From positions 1-24,399 of IMG/VR virus record IMGVR_UViG_3300048838_000186: a stretch of 24,399 nucleotides of DNA. The stretch is one strand, 5' to 3'. The first letter of the stretch is position 1, and every line of letters begins with the position of its first letter. Under the pieces are notes generated by a model that saw nothing but the letters and a program-made list of their open reading frames with translations, had not been told where the DNA came from and made no database searches. The position numbers were made by a program, and so were the translations under genes. The stretch comes from a virus. Below, piece by piece: positions 15,718 through 22,421 of this stretch.

Positions 15718-17379
15718 ATGACAGAAGCCGAACGTGCCGCCCTGGCGAGCGCGCTGACGGGGTACGGCCTGGGTCCGGTAACGGACCGCACGCGCCGCGG
15801 GCTGCCGAACGATGAACTGAGCCAGGCTCAGCCATCGACGGCCGCTCAGCTCGGAGAGGCGGTACTGCGCTACGGCTCGATGCCGGCGCAGGCGGTTGCT
15901 GGTCAGTTCGACCGGGCATCGGATGCCGTCGCGGGCGCGATGGCCGATCCGTCGCTGTCCAATCTGACCAACGCCGGCGTTCAATCCGGCATGGCGATCG
16001 GCAGTCCGACGCTTGCGCTGGGATCGGCCGCACTGGGATACGGCGACGCGCTTCGCAAGGATCTGGGCATCGGCGTCTCGTCGCCGGCGGAGGCGCAGGC
16101 GGCCAATAGCCCAGAGGCGATGCTCAAGGCCGTCATGGACAAGCTGAGCAGGGGGCAGTTTCGGAACGGCGCCGAGCGGCGCGCGCTGGAGAAGGACGCC
16201 GATCTGCAGCGCGACCTCATCCGCCAGAGCCAGAGCGGATCGATCCAGCTCGATGCCGACAAGAAGCGCGGCGAACAGGCGGAGTACGACCGTCGTGTGC
16301 AACTCGCCGAGGTCCTGCGCGACAAGGAGCGCGGCCGCGATCGGCGCTTCTCGGAAACCGAGGTCGGCAAGTTCTACGACAAGACGGGCGGCTGGTCGCC
16401 GGCGATCGCCGCGCTGGGCGCCGGCGCCCTCTACCGGGCCGGCAGCGGGCCTGCAACGAGCTTTGCCGGTCGTGAGCTCGCGCCCTACGTCGCAGGCTTC
16501 GGCGCAGCGTATACGGCAGCCAATGCGCCGTTCATCTACAATGCCTACATGACGGAGCCGGACAACCCCGAGCGTCGTGCTCAGGAGGTCTATTCTCGCG
16601 AACTGCCGGAAGGTCATCCACGAAAGGCCGAAGCAGCTGCCGCAGCGGAACGTATGCCGTTGGAAAACCCGGTGGCGGTTGCTGCGCGTAAGGAGCTGGA
16701 GCCCCGGCCTCTTGCGACCCGCGGTGCCGTTGCGGCGATCGAAGGGCTTGGTGGTCCAGCCGGCGCGTATCTGTGGAACACGCCGCGTCGGATGCTGCGG
16801 GATAGCTCTAGCTTGCGGCCCGCGCCTCGGCCACCTGAGCCGCCAACTCCAACGCCCGCCGGAAATGTTCCACAACCCGTTTCCGCGGCTCCTCCTGGAG
16901 GTGGCTCAGGGCCGATGCCAGGTCCTCAGCCAGGACCATCGCCTCGCCCTCCGGGTCCGCCAAGTCCCGCTCCGTCGCCAGTGCCGCCATCGCCTTCGCC
17001 AGCTCCGCGTCCGCCTGCATCTGAATCAATTCCCTACAGCAATGATTTGCATTCACCTGTAGCACGCAACGTGTTGGAGGGCTACTTTCAGTCAGGCCGC
17101 ATTCCAGAATCGCCCGAAGTTCGAAGGGCCATCGCCGAAGCGATCAGGGGGGCCGGGTTAGACGTTCCGAATGCAACAGCGCTCGCGCGGCGGACGAATG
17201 CGACGTTGCCGATGGCCAAAGTCGTGGAGGGGGCTGATCCCGCGACACAATCGAAGTTCCTTGCGGAAATCCTCGGCCGCCCAGGCTACCTCGCTGTGCC
17301 AGCCGCTGCCGGTCTCGGCGCATCGATGACACCTGAGGACGAGCGCGCCGCGCTTGCACAGGCTCTCCGCGGCTACTGA
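15718..17379 (+). CDS. Ejection-block protein with Pro-rich linker and matching ends (553 aa)
   Basis: This is the fourth large protein of the internal-virion block; the family is not recognised. The N-terminus (TEAERAALASALTGY, 2-16) and C-terminus (TPEDERAALAQALRGY, about 538-553) are near copies. Between them are Ala/Gly helices, a charged helix (RRALEKDADLQRDLIRQSQS), small-residue hydrophobic stretches (SPAIAALGAGALYRAG), and a strongly proline-rich tract at about 368-437. A globular end follows (NVLEGYFQSGRIPESPEVRR). The Pro tract lies over an open - strand ORF and its codons have low GC at position three. A GAGGA site precedes ATG 15718. It probably contributes to ejection or tail assembly by position. 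Confidence 0.6.
   Translation: MTEAERAALASALTGYGLGPVTDRTRRGLPNDELSQAQPSTAAQLGEAVLRYGSMPAQAVAGQFDRASDAVAGAMADPSLSNLTNAGVQSGMAIGSPTLALGSAALGYGDALRKDLGIGVSSPAEAQAANSPEAMLKAVMDKLSRGQFRNGAERRALEKDADLQRDLIRQSQSGSIQLDADKKRGEQAEYDRRVQLAEVLRDKERGRDRRFSETEVGKFYDKTGGWSPAIAALGAGALYRAGSGPATSFAGRELAPYVAGFGAAYTAANAPFIYNAYMTEPDNPERRAQEVYSRELPEGHPRKAEAAAAAERMPLENPVAVAARKELEPRPLATRGAVAAIEGLGGPAGAYLWNTPRRMLRDSSSLRPAPRPPEPPTPTPAGNVPQPVSAAPPGGGSGPMPGPQPGPSPRPPGPPSPAPSPVPPSPSPAPRPPASESIPYSNDLHSPVARNVLEGYFQSGRIPESPEVRRAIAEAIRGAGLDVPNATALARRTNATLPMAKVVEGADPATQSKFLAEILGRPGYLAVPAAAGLGASMTPEDERAALAQALRGY
16808..17020 (-). CDS. Candidate antisense ORF (70 aa) inside the Pro-rich region
   Basis: On the - strand an ORF begins at ATG 17020 and ends at TAG (16808-16810). 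It encodes 70 residues that look like an ordinary helical protein: MQADAELAKAMAALATERD, AMVLAEDLASALSHLQ, KRVVEHFRRALELAAQVAEA. A GTG at 17065 would extend it to 85 residues. AGGGA lies about 10 bases upstream of the ATG. By hand count third positions are 60 of 69 G/C here, against 28 of 68 in the sense frame of the Pro-rich stretch. Part of that follows mechanically from Pro/Ala/Ser/Gly-rich sense codons. It may be a real overlapping gene, a relic of an inverted segment that created the linker, or chance. Confidence 0.3.
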   Translation of the reverse strand: MQADAELAKAMAALATERDLADPEGEAMVLAEDLASALSHLQEEPRKRVVEHFRRALELAAQVAEARAAS

Positions 17380-17436
17380 TCTGGGGCAAATCTCCCCAAT
17401 TCCTACAATCTGAAACCTGCAACATGAGGGTCAGCG

Positions 17437-18705
17437 ATGCCTCGTGACGACAATGGCGTTTACACACCGGCTCGCAGCTGGATCGCCGACGCGGCAGCGA
17501 AGGTACCGTTCTCGCCCCAGAAGTGGGACGAGCAGGACCAGGACTTCGCGGCAGCGTTGAACGATCTACCGCTGAAGTCGTGGACGCCACGCATGTGGCC
17601 GCCTGGGACTGACCCGAGCGATGAGGACGTGAATCCCGGCTCCACGATGTGGGAGGACGGGATCCTGTACTGTTGCGCCGAGGTTGAGGAAGGGCTGAAG
17701 ATCTGGATCGACATCTCCAGTCCGGGATCGGCCTTTGGGGGTGATGGTTCCGGCGACATGGTCGCATCGGTCTATGATCCGCAGGACATCGGGGGCGATG
17801 CATTCGCGCGAGCGAACCACACCGGCGCTCAGGCGATCTCGACGGTGACGGGGCTCCAGACGGCGCTCGACGGCAAGGCGCCGCTGAACTCTCCGGCGCT
17901 CACCGGAACGCCGACCGTGCCCACAGCGGCTAACGGAACGAACACGACGCAGGCCGCGTCTACGGCCTTCGTTCAGGCTGCGGTTGCGCTTTTGATCAAC
18001 TCGGCTCCAGGCCTCCTCGATACCCTGGATGAGATCGCCGCGGCGCTGAACGACGATCCGGACTTCGCCGGCACGATGACGACAGCACTGGCGGGCAAGC
18101 AGCCGATCGACAGCGATCTAACTGCCATCGCAGCACTGACCCCCACGAATGACGACCTGATCCAGCGCAAGGGCGGCGCATGGGTGAACAGGACCATGAC
18201 CCAGCTCATCGCCGACCTTGCTGCGCTCGGAACAACGTTTCAGCCGCTCGATGGCGACCTTACGGCTATCGCGGCTCTGTCCCCATCCAACGATGACGTC
18301 ATTCAGCGGAAGTCAGGTGCGTGGACCAACCGCACCATGGCCCAGCTGGTAGCAGATATCGCTGCCGCAGGCGCAGCGCTGAGGGAGCCCGGCGTTGTCA
18401 CCGACGCTACGACCAGCAAGACGCTGGCGCTGACTGACGCCGGCAAGATTGTCGAGATGACCAGCGGGTCTGCGAACGACGTGGTGATCCCTGCGAATGC
18501 TTCCGTGGCCTTCCCGGTCGGGACCATCATCAACATCGTGCAGCAGGGCGCTGGAACGACAACGATTGACGCTGACACGGGCGTCACGCTCAACGGCGTC
18601 TCGGGCGGGGAGGGTGCGATTAGCGCGCGCTATGGTGGCGTGTCGATCTACAAGCGCGCGACCAACGAGTGGGTGATGAGCGGTGCTCACGGGGCGGTGG
18701 CATGA
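17437..18705 (+). CDS. Tail fibre / receptor-binding protein with tandem repeats
   Basis: The 422-residue protein begins with a probable tail-attachment domain (MPRDDNGVYTPARSWIADAA, WTPRMWPPGTDPSDEDVNPG). Then come typical fibre stretches: GGDAFARANHTGAQAISTVTG, PLNSPALTGTPTVPTAANGT and NTTQAASTAFVQAAVALLIN. Two 47-residue tandem repeats (PIDSDLTAIAALTPTNDDLI... and PLDGDLTAIAALSPSNDDVI...) precede a C-terminal beta domain (SGSANDVVIPANASVAFPVG). Such repeats usually form trimeric shafts. The terminal domain probably contacts the receptor. No tail-spike depolymerase motif is seen. The start ATG at 17437 follows a GAGGG site 7-8 bases upstream and a 57-base gap. The stop overlaps the next gene (ATGA). 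Confidence 0.8.
   Translation: MPRDDNGVYTPARSWIADAAAKVPFSPQKWDEQDQDFAAALNDLPLKSWTPRMWPPGTDPSDEDVNPGSTMWEDGILYCCAEVEEGLKIWIDISSPGSAFGGDGSGDMVASVYDPQDIGGDAFARANHTGAQAISTVTGLQTALDGKAPLNSPALTGTPTVPTAANGTNTTQAASTAFVQAAVALLINSAPGLLDTLDEIAAALNDDPDFAGTMTTALAGKQPIDSDLTAIAALTPTNDDLIQRKGGAWVNRTMTQLIADLAALGTTFQPLDGDLTAIAALSPSNDDVIQRKSGAWTNRTMAQLVADIAAAGAALREPGVVTDATTSKTLALTDAGKIVEMTSGSANDVVIPANASVAFPVGTIINIVQQGAGTTTIDADTGVTLNGVSGGEGAISARYGGVSIYKRATNEWVMSGAHGAVA
18100..18381 (+). repeat. Two 141-bp tandem repeats coding 47-residue fibre units
   Basis: Unit one is 18100-18240 and unit two is 18241-18381, exactly 141 bases each. The proteins share DLTAIAAL.P.NDD.IQRK.GAW.NRTM.QL.ADLAA-type sequence with many silent and conservative changes, so the duplication is old rather than a recent copy error. 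It sits in the shaft of the fibre gene. Confidence 0.85.
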
Positions 18706-19481
18706 GCCTGTTTGTCCATCGGTCTGGATTGCTCAAGGAAACCGCCGGTGGCCCTCCGGCGTTCTCGCCACTGGATCTGTCGCCGGTCTGCTGGTGGGAC
18801 CCGTCTGACCTCTCGACGTTGTTCCAAGACGCCGCAGCAACGACGCCGGTCGCCTCTGACAGCGATCCTGTCCGCCGCATCAACGACAAGAGCGGCAACG
18901 GGAACAATCTCACATCCCCGTCGGACGCCGCACGCCCGCTCTATAAAACGTCTGGCGGCCTGCGCTGGATATTATCTGACGGCGTTGATGATGCACTGAA
19001 CGGATACACGCCAGCGACGACGGACGACAAGGAATGGGTTTGTGCAGTTGAATGGCCCACGCCGACCAACGGTCACTCTCTGATGCGGATGCAGCACTCG
19101 ACCGGCACGCCGTACCTGATCCTAGGCCTTGGCAACGCGACGCCGCTGCTCAATATCGCTTCCCACGCTGATAGCTTCGGCGCTTCTGGCCCTATCTTCA
19201 CCTCCTTCACCGGGGCTGTCGTGCTTGGCATGAGCCGCGATCGCAACGTCACCACGACGGGCGCCCAGGCATGGAAGGATGGCGTCGTTGTCAATCAGGC
19301 CACGACTTCCAACACCCAAGCCGGCGGCGCGCCCTTCGGCCTCATTAATCGCGACCACGCCACGCCTGTTTCGTTTGGCGGCAAGGTTTACGGGGCTCTC
19401 TGCTTCGATCGCATTCTCGGCAGCACAGAGCGCGCGAACCTTGTCACTTGGCTCGGAAACAAGATCGGACGGTCACTGTGA
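18702..19481 (+). CDS. LamG/concanavalin-like tail-associated protein
   Basis: The 259-residue protein has the look of a LamG/concanavalin-type beta sandwich. FSPLDLSPVCWWDPSDLSTL, IND-KSGNGNNLT, SDGVDDALNG and KEWVCAVEWPTP match a common phage layout in which D-K-S-GNGN and 'SDGVDD' mark the first strands. Later YGALCFDRILGSTERANLVT and WLGNKIGRSL end the domain, typical of these jelly-roll proteins. The ATG at 18702 overlaps the fibre stop (ATGA); an in-frame upstream ATG at 18669 lies in the fibre gene. It probably works with the fibre as an adhesion or receptor-recognition protein. No catalytic motif is seen, so binding rather than cleavage is likely. Confidence 0.7.
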   Translation: MSLFVHRSGLLKETAGGPPAFSPLDLSPVCWWDPSDLSTLFQDAAATTPVASDSDPVRRINDKSGNGNNLTSPSDAARPLYKTSGGLRWILSDGVDDALNGYTPATTDDKEWVCAVEWPTPTNGHSLMRMQHSTGTPYLILGLGNATPLLNIASHADSFGASGPIFTSFTGAVVLGMSRDRNVTTTGAQAWKDGVVVNQATTSNTQAGGAPFGLINRDHATPVSFGGKVYGALCFDRILGSTERANLVTWLGNKIGRSL

Positions 19482-19837
19482 CGACATCCGCCGTGCTCAT
19501 CCTCCCCGCTCTGCATCAGAATGCCGGCAATCAGCTTGCCATCGCCATGGGGCACGACGAGCCTCCGGGCCGGACATACTGCGTTCCGCTCTCTCCAACT
19601 GGCTCCTATCCAGCGACGCACTACGGCTGCCATGCATGGGTGACGGAGGGCTTTGTGCAGACCTTGGCGGGCGCCGCTCAGGGCAACGTGCCTGACGGTC
19701 TGGACGGCCAGCTTGTCGCGACCGTTCTCGGCAACCTTATCTCGTCAATGATCCCTGCTGATCAGGTCGAGGCGCGGCCACACTTCGATAGCGTTCTCAC
19801 CGCCAACGGTTTGCAGCAGATTCACGATGACCTCTGA
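19478..19837 (+). CDS. Small tail-region protein (119 aa)
   Basis: The likely start is the GTG at 19478 (GTGA overlap with the LamG-like gene stop); an in-frame ATG at 19448 lies inside the upstream gene. The protein opens MTTSAVLILPALHQNAGNQL and has GRTYCVPLSPTGSYPATHYG, then HAWVTEGFVQTLAG and a C-terminal HFDSVLTANGLQQIHDDL. The repeated His/Cys/Tyr pattern (THYGCHAW) is distinctive and I associate it with small proteins downstream of fibre genes in alphaproteobacterial phages, without known function. Its 3' end overlaps the convergent - strand gene by 16 bases. It could be an accessory fibre protein, but I cannot assign a role. Confidence 0.65.
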   Translation: MTTSAVLILPALHQNAGNQLAIAMGHDEPPGRTYCVPLSPTGSYPATHYGCHAWVTEGFVQTLAGAAQGNVPDGLDGQLVATVLGNLISSMIPADQVEARPHFDSVLTANGLQQIHDDL

Positions 19838-19989
19838 CGCCAGACGGACAGTCGGAACATCAGGCGCTGCCAGAATGTCGGGGGGCCGCCGCGCCAGTGT
19901 GCAGCGGTAGTCTCGTCTGGAAACCGGCCGTGCTTGAGGTAGTAGTCGCGCCAATCAGTCCGGTGCGCGCCCCATTGGTTCCTGAGCAT
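19822..19989 (-). CDS. Small basic protein (55 aa), end of - strand cassette
   Basis: The ATG at 19989 is preceded by a very strong GGAGGAAACCA ribosome binding site on the - strand, so I prefer it over an upstream in-frame ATG at 20028 (68 aa). The 55 residues are basic and Trp/Arg-rich (MLRNQWGAHRTDWRDYYLKH, PTFWQRLMFRLSVWRQRSS). No family is recognised. The gene overlaps the upstream - strand gene by 35 bases, and its stop overlaps the convergent + strand gene by 16 bases. A peripheral membrane or surface-modifying accessory role fits the cassette, but is inferred. Confidence 0.5.
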   Translation of the reverse strand: MLRNQWGAHRTDWRDYYLKHGRFPDETTAAHWRGGPPTFWQRLMFRLSVWRQRSS

Positions 19990-20215
19990 TGGTTTCCTCC
20001 AGCTTTCTGATCCGCTCGCCGATGTCATAAATCTTGCGGTTTATCCTTGGCCCGGCTTCGTCCCAGAGATCCTTGCGCAGCTGGAATGCCTCATTGAGTG
20101 ACATCGACAGGTAGTAAGCCTTGTCAGCCCGTCCAAACATCCAAATGACGAATGCCGCAACGGCAGCAAGTCCCAGCGTATTCGCAGCAATCAGAACAAT
20201 AGCCCACCACGGCAT
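19955..20215 (-). CDS. Single-pass membrane protein (86 aa), - strand cassette
   Basis: The preferred start is ATG 20215 with GAGGG about 8 bases upstream; a GTG at 20230 would add five residues. The 86-residue product has one strong transmembrane helix (MPWWAIVLIAANTLGLAAVA, then AFVIWMF) at residues about 4-27, followed by a charged cytoplasmic or periplasmic helical tail (FQLRKDLWDEAGPRINRKIY). No enzyme motif is visible. It sits directly downstream of the glycosyltransferase-like gene. It could anchor or assist that enzyme, or protect against superinfection. Confidence 0.6.
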   Translation of the reverse strand: MPWWAIVLIAANTLGLAAVAAFVIWMFGRADKAYYLSMSLNEAFQLRKDLWDEAGPRINRKIYDIGERIRKLEETNAQEPMGRAPD

Positions 20216-20288
20216 TTCGCAATCCCTCACCTGAAAGAATAGATGCCCCGGATCCCCCTAGAGATCAGAATACAGTCAAATGATCCAA

Positions 20289-21125
20289 TCACATAAACAC
20301 GCGCCGCGCACCCACGAAGTACATCGCCCTCAGAGATGCAAGATCGCGCGGATAAATGTGCGTGTCCCCGATCTGGGCGATCCATCGACCCGAGAAAAGG
20401 CGTCCAATACCCAAGGCGCGCGCCATCGCTCGCTCTTTTGCATATCGTAGTCGGCTGCCCGCAGCGTATTGAGGCAGAAACGCGAGTGGCCGCGCTAGAT
20501 TGTCCGCGCGATGTCGCCCAGCTCTCGATACAGCGCCAGATGCCTTGTGCTCCGCGTTGGGAAGGCCGCCGTGTTCGCCGTAGTGCTTGATGGGGATGTA
20601 GGCTTCGCCGCCTTGCCCCATGACGTTCCATTGCAACCAACTCTCAAATGAAAAGTAGTTGTCGAGTCCTTGGCTTGCGGCTGCCCAATCGAAAAAGCGG
20701 AGCATCATGTCTGCGACCTTGGCGTTCACGACATATGCGACCAGTGGTGCGCAATGAGCGCGGATGTGACGACCCGATCCAATCACGCCGAGAATGCGCG
20801 GGCTGCCTTGATAGAGGTAACCCCACGCGTGCGGGTTATCCAGCGGCCAGAAGACCGGCAGAGAACCCATGTCGTGACATGGCACAAAGTCTGCCTCGCA
20901 GATCAAAGTGTACCCGTCTGCGTTGGATGCCACCTTCCACGCGTCTCGGTGGTTCATAAATGTCCGCATGGCTGCCGGTCGCCGCAAATCCTCGGCCGAG
21001 TAAGCGCCGCGCTGCACGATGGGTGGGATGCCGCTGTCAAGAAGCGCTGCTGCGAGCTGATCGACATTTTCTTTGTAGCAAACAACGATCGCGCGCTTCA
21101 CCGCATCGCGGATGGTTTCGACCAT
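20289..21125 (-). CDS. GT25-like glycosyltransferase (cargo gene)
   Basis: The 278-residue product resembles glycosyltransferase family 25 (LPS-type) proteins. MNHRDAWK (57-64) then YTLICEADFVP (72-82) correspond to the SH...W and acidic EDD block of that family; here the triad is E77-A78-D79, with the central residue changed. Later YVVNAKVADMMLRFFDWAAA fits the family's helix after the active site. The ATG at 21125 has a GAGG site 7-8 bases upstream; an upstream ATG at 21158 is less likely. It lies on the opposite strand between two tail-fibre genes and has slightly lower GC at codon third positions than neighbours (my estimate). It probably adds sugars to host LPS or another surface glycan. 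The acceptor is unknown. Confidence 0.65.
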   Translation of the reverse strand: MVETIRDAVKRAIVVCYKENVDQLAAALLDSGIPPIVQRGAYSAEDLRRPAAMRTFMNHRDAWKVASNADGYTLICEADFVPCHDMGSLPVFWPLDNPHAWGYLYQGSPRILGVIGSGRHIRAHCAPLVAYVVNAKVADMMLRFFDWAAASQGLDNYFSFESWLQWNVMGQGGEAYIPIKHYGEHGGLPNAEHKASGAVSRAGRHRADNLARPLAFLPQYAAGSRLRYAKERAMARALGIGRLFSGRWIAQIGDTHIYPRDLASLRAMYFVGARRVFM

Positions 21126-21278
21126 GGAAACCTCAATAATCAACATTCTGATCCACACAGATCAGCCAACGAGCGCACTATGACGACGCGGGCGCCGATA
21201 GCAAGCCCCTGAGAACGTCCGGCGCGCACCTGCGCCTTTCAATCCACACCCAGCAACTCTAAAAATCGGAGGCAGTCC

Positions 21279-22412
21279 ATGCCGTGGCCGACTGATCCTG
21301 TTATTGGCCAGACCTATCAGCCTGCCGGCGGGAGCGGGTCGACCTACGTCTATCGCGGCGGCCAGCGCTGGGATGTCCAGAGCCCTCCCGACGGCCCGAC
21401 GCTTGCGGACTATTACACCAAGACCGAGGAGGACGCAGCGCACACGGCGCTGTCCAACTACGTCGATGAAACCGTTGGCGATCTTGCGGCCGAGGTTGAA
21501 AGCACCTTCACGCCCCTGGCCGCGCTGGGCGCGAACAACGGCGTTGCGACGCTTGATGGCGAAGGCAAGGTGCCGACGGGGCAGCTCGCCCTCGCGAAGA
21601 CGCTTGTCGGCCTCGATAACGTCGACAACACGTCGGACGCGGATAAGCCAATCAGCGATGCGACGGCGGCGGCTCTGCTGGGCAAAGCGGCGTCCACGCA
21701 TGGCCATGCCATGTCAGAGATCGTCGATCTCGTCACGACGCTGGCGGCCAAGCTGAACTCATCCGGCTACACCGCCGCTGACGTGCTCGCAAAGCTCCTG
21801 ACGGTCGACGGTCCTGCCTCGGGAGTGAATGCAGACCTTCTCGACAACTTTCATGCTTCGAGCTTCGTACGAACCGTAAATGCGCTCAGTCCCGACGTCG
21901 CGGGCAATGTAACATTGAACATTGGCCGCATGTCGCATGGGCTGACGCCGGGCAATGACAGCCAGACTGCCCCGTCCGGTAGCACCTATTGGAACGGATC
22001 GGCGACACCCACCACATCGATGCGCCGGCGTGTGGACAATGTCACCGTGGCTCACGCTGCCACGGCGTCCAACAACCGTCTGAAAATCACGTATCAGGCA
22101 CAGTTCGCGATCGCCCAGACTGCTTCGACCGAGATCACCGAAAGCCCCGCCCCGCTTGCGGTCGCGCTCTTTCGCGACAGCAATGTGAACGCCATCGAGT
22201 GGATTCCGGTCTCCTCCATGGTTCGAGATCTCGATCAGCTCATTGCGAGTGCGATGGCTACCTTTTTGGTCGCCGCTCCCGATACTTCAACTCACACCTA
22301 TCGCGTAGCAATTATCAGCGGCGCCGTTGGTGGGTCGCCGTACGATGTTTTCGATGCGGCCGAGCTAACGCGACGAACTCTCCTGATCGAAGAATTTAAC
22401 GCGGGCACGTGA
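21279..22412 (+). CDS. Second tail fibre protein (377 aa)
   Basis: The start ATG at 21279 follows a CGGAGG site. The N-terminus (MPWPTDPVIGQTYQPAGGSG, VYRGGQRWDVQSPPDGPTL) may be the virion-attachment segment. TLDGEGKVPTGQLALAKTLV, then GLDNVDNTSDADKPIS, followed by ATAAALLGKAASTHGHAMSE, is the standard fibre-shaft repeat seen across phages. A beta-rich C-terminal part (SMRRRVDNVTVAHAATASNN, and SSMVRDLDQLIASAMATFLV) probably forms the receptor-binding or decorating domain. It is unlike the first fibre outside the shaft, so the phage may carry two different adhesins. The stop is followed by a 9-base gap and the endolysin. Confidence 0.78.
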   Translation: MPWPTDPVIGQTYQPAGGSGSTYVYRGGQRWDVQSPPDGPTLADYYTKTEEDAAHTALSNYVDETVGDLAAEVESTFTPLAALGANNGVATLDGEGKVPTGQLALAKTLVGLDNVDNTSDADKPISDATAAALLGKAASTHGHAMSEIVDLVTTLAAKLNSSGYTAADVLAKLLTVDGPASGVNADLLDNFHASSFVRTVNALSPDVAGNVTLNIGRMSHGLTPGNDSQTAPSGSTYWNGSATPTTSMRRRVDNVTVAHAATASNNRLKITYQAQFAIAQTASTEITESPAPLAVALFRDSNVNAIEWIPVSSMVRDLDQLIASAMATFLVAAPDTSTHTYRVAIISGAVGGSPYDVFDAAELTRRTLLIEEFNAGT

Positions 22413-22421
22413 GGTAGCACC

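Noticed and set aside
15541-16875. 444-codon - strand open frame
   Set aside because: Arg/Ala/Pro-rich shadow spanning parts of two genes; no start site or protein-like domain, unlike the 16808-17020 candidate.
17382-17398. TGGGG...CCCCA inverted repeat after the 553-residue protein
   Set aside because: Only a 5-bp stem with a 7-base loop and no T tract; too weak to call a terminator.
20670-21212. 180-codon + strand frame opposite the glycosyltransferase
   Set aside because: Cys/His/Arg-rich composition and no good ribosome binding site; the - strand frame has GT25-like blocks and a good site.
21237-21265. TTTCAA with a 17-base gap then TAAAAA before the second fibre gene
   Set aside because: Looks like a sigma70 promoter, but the transcription start would fall on or after the ribosome binding site, leaving no usable leader.
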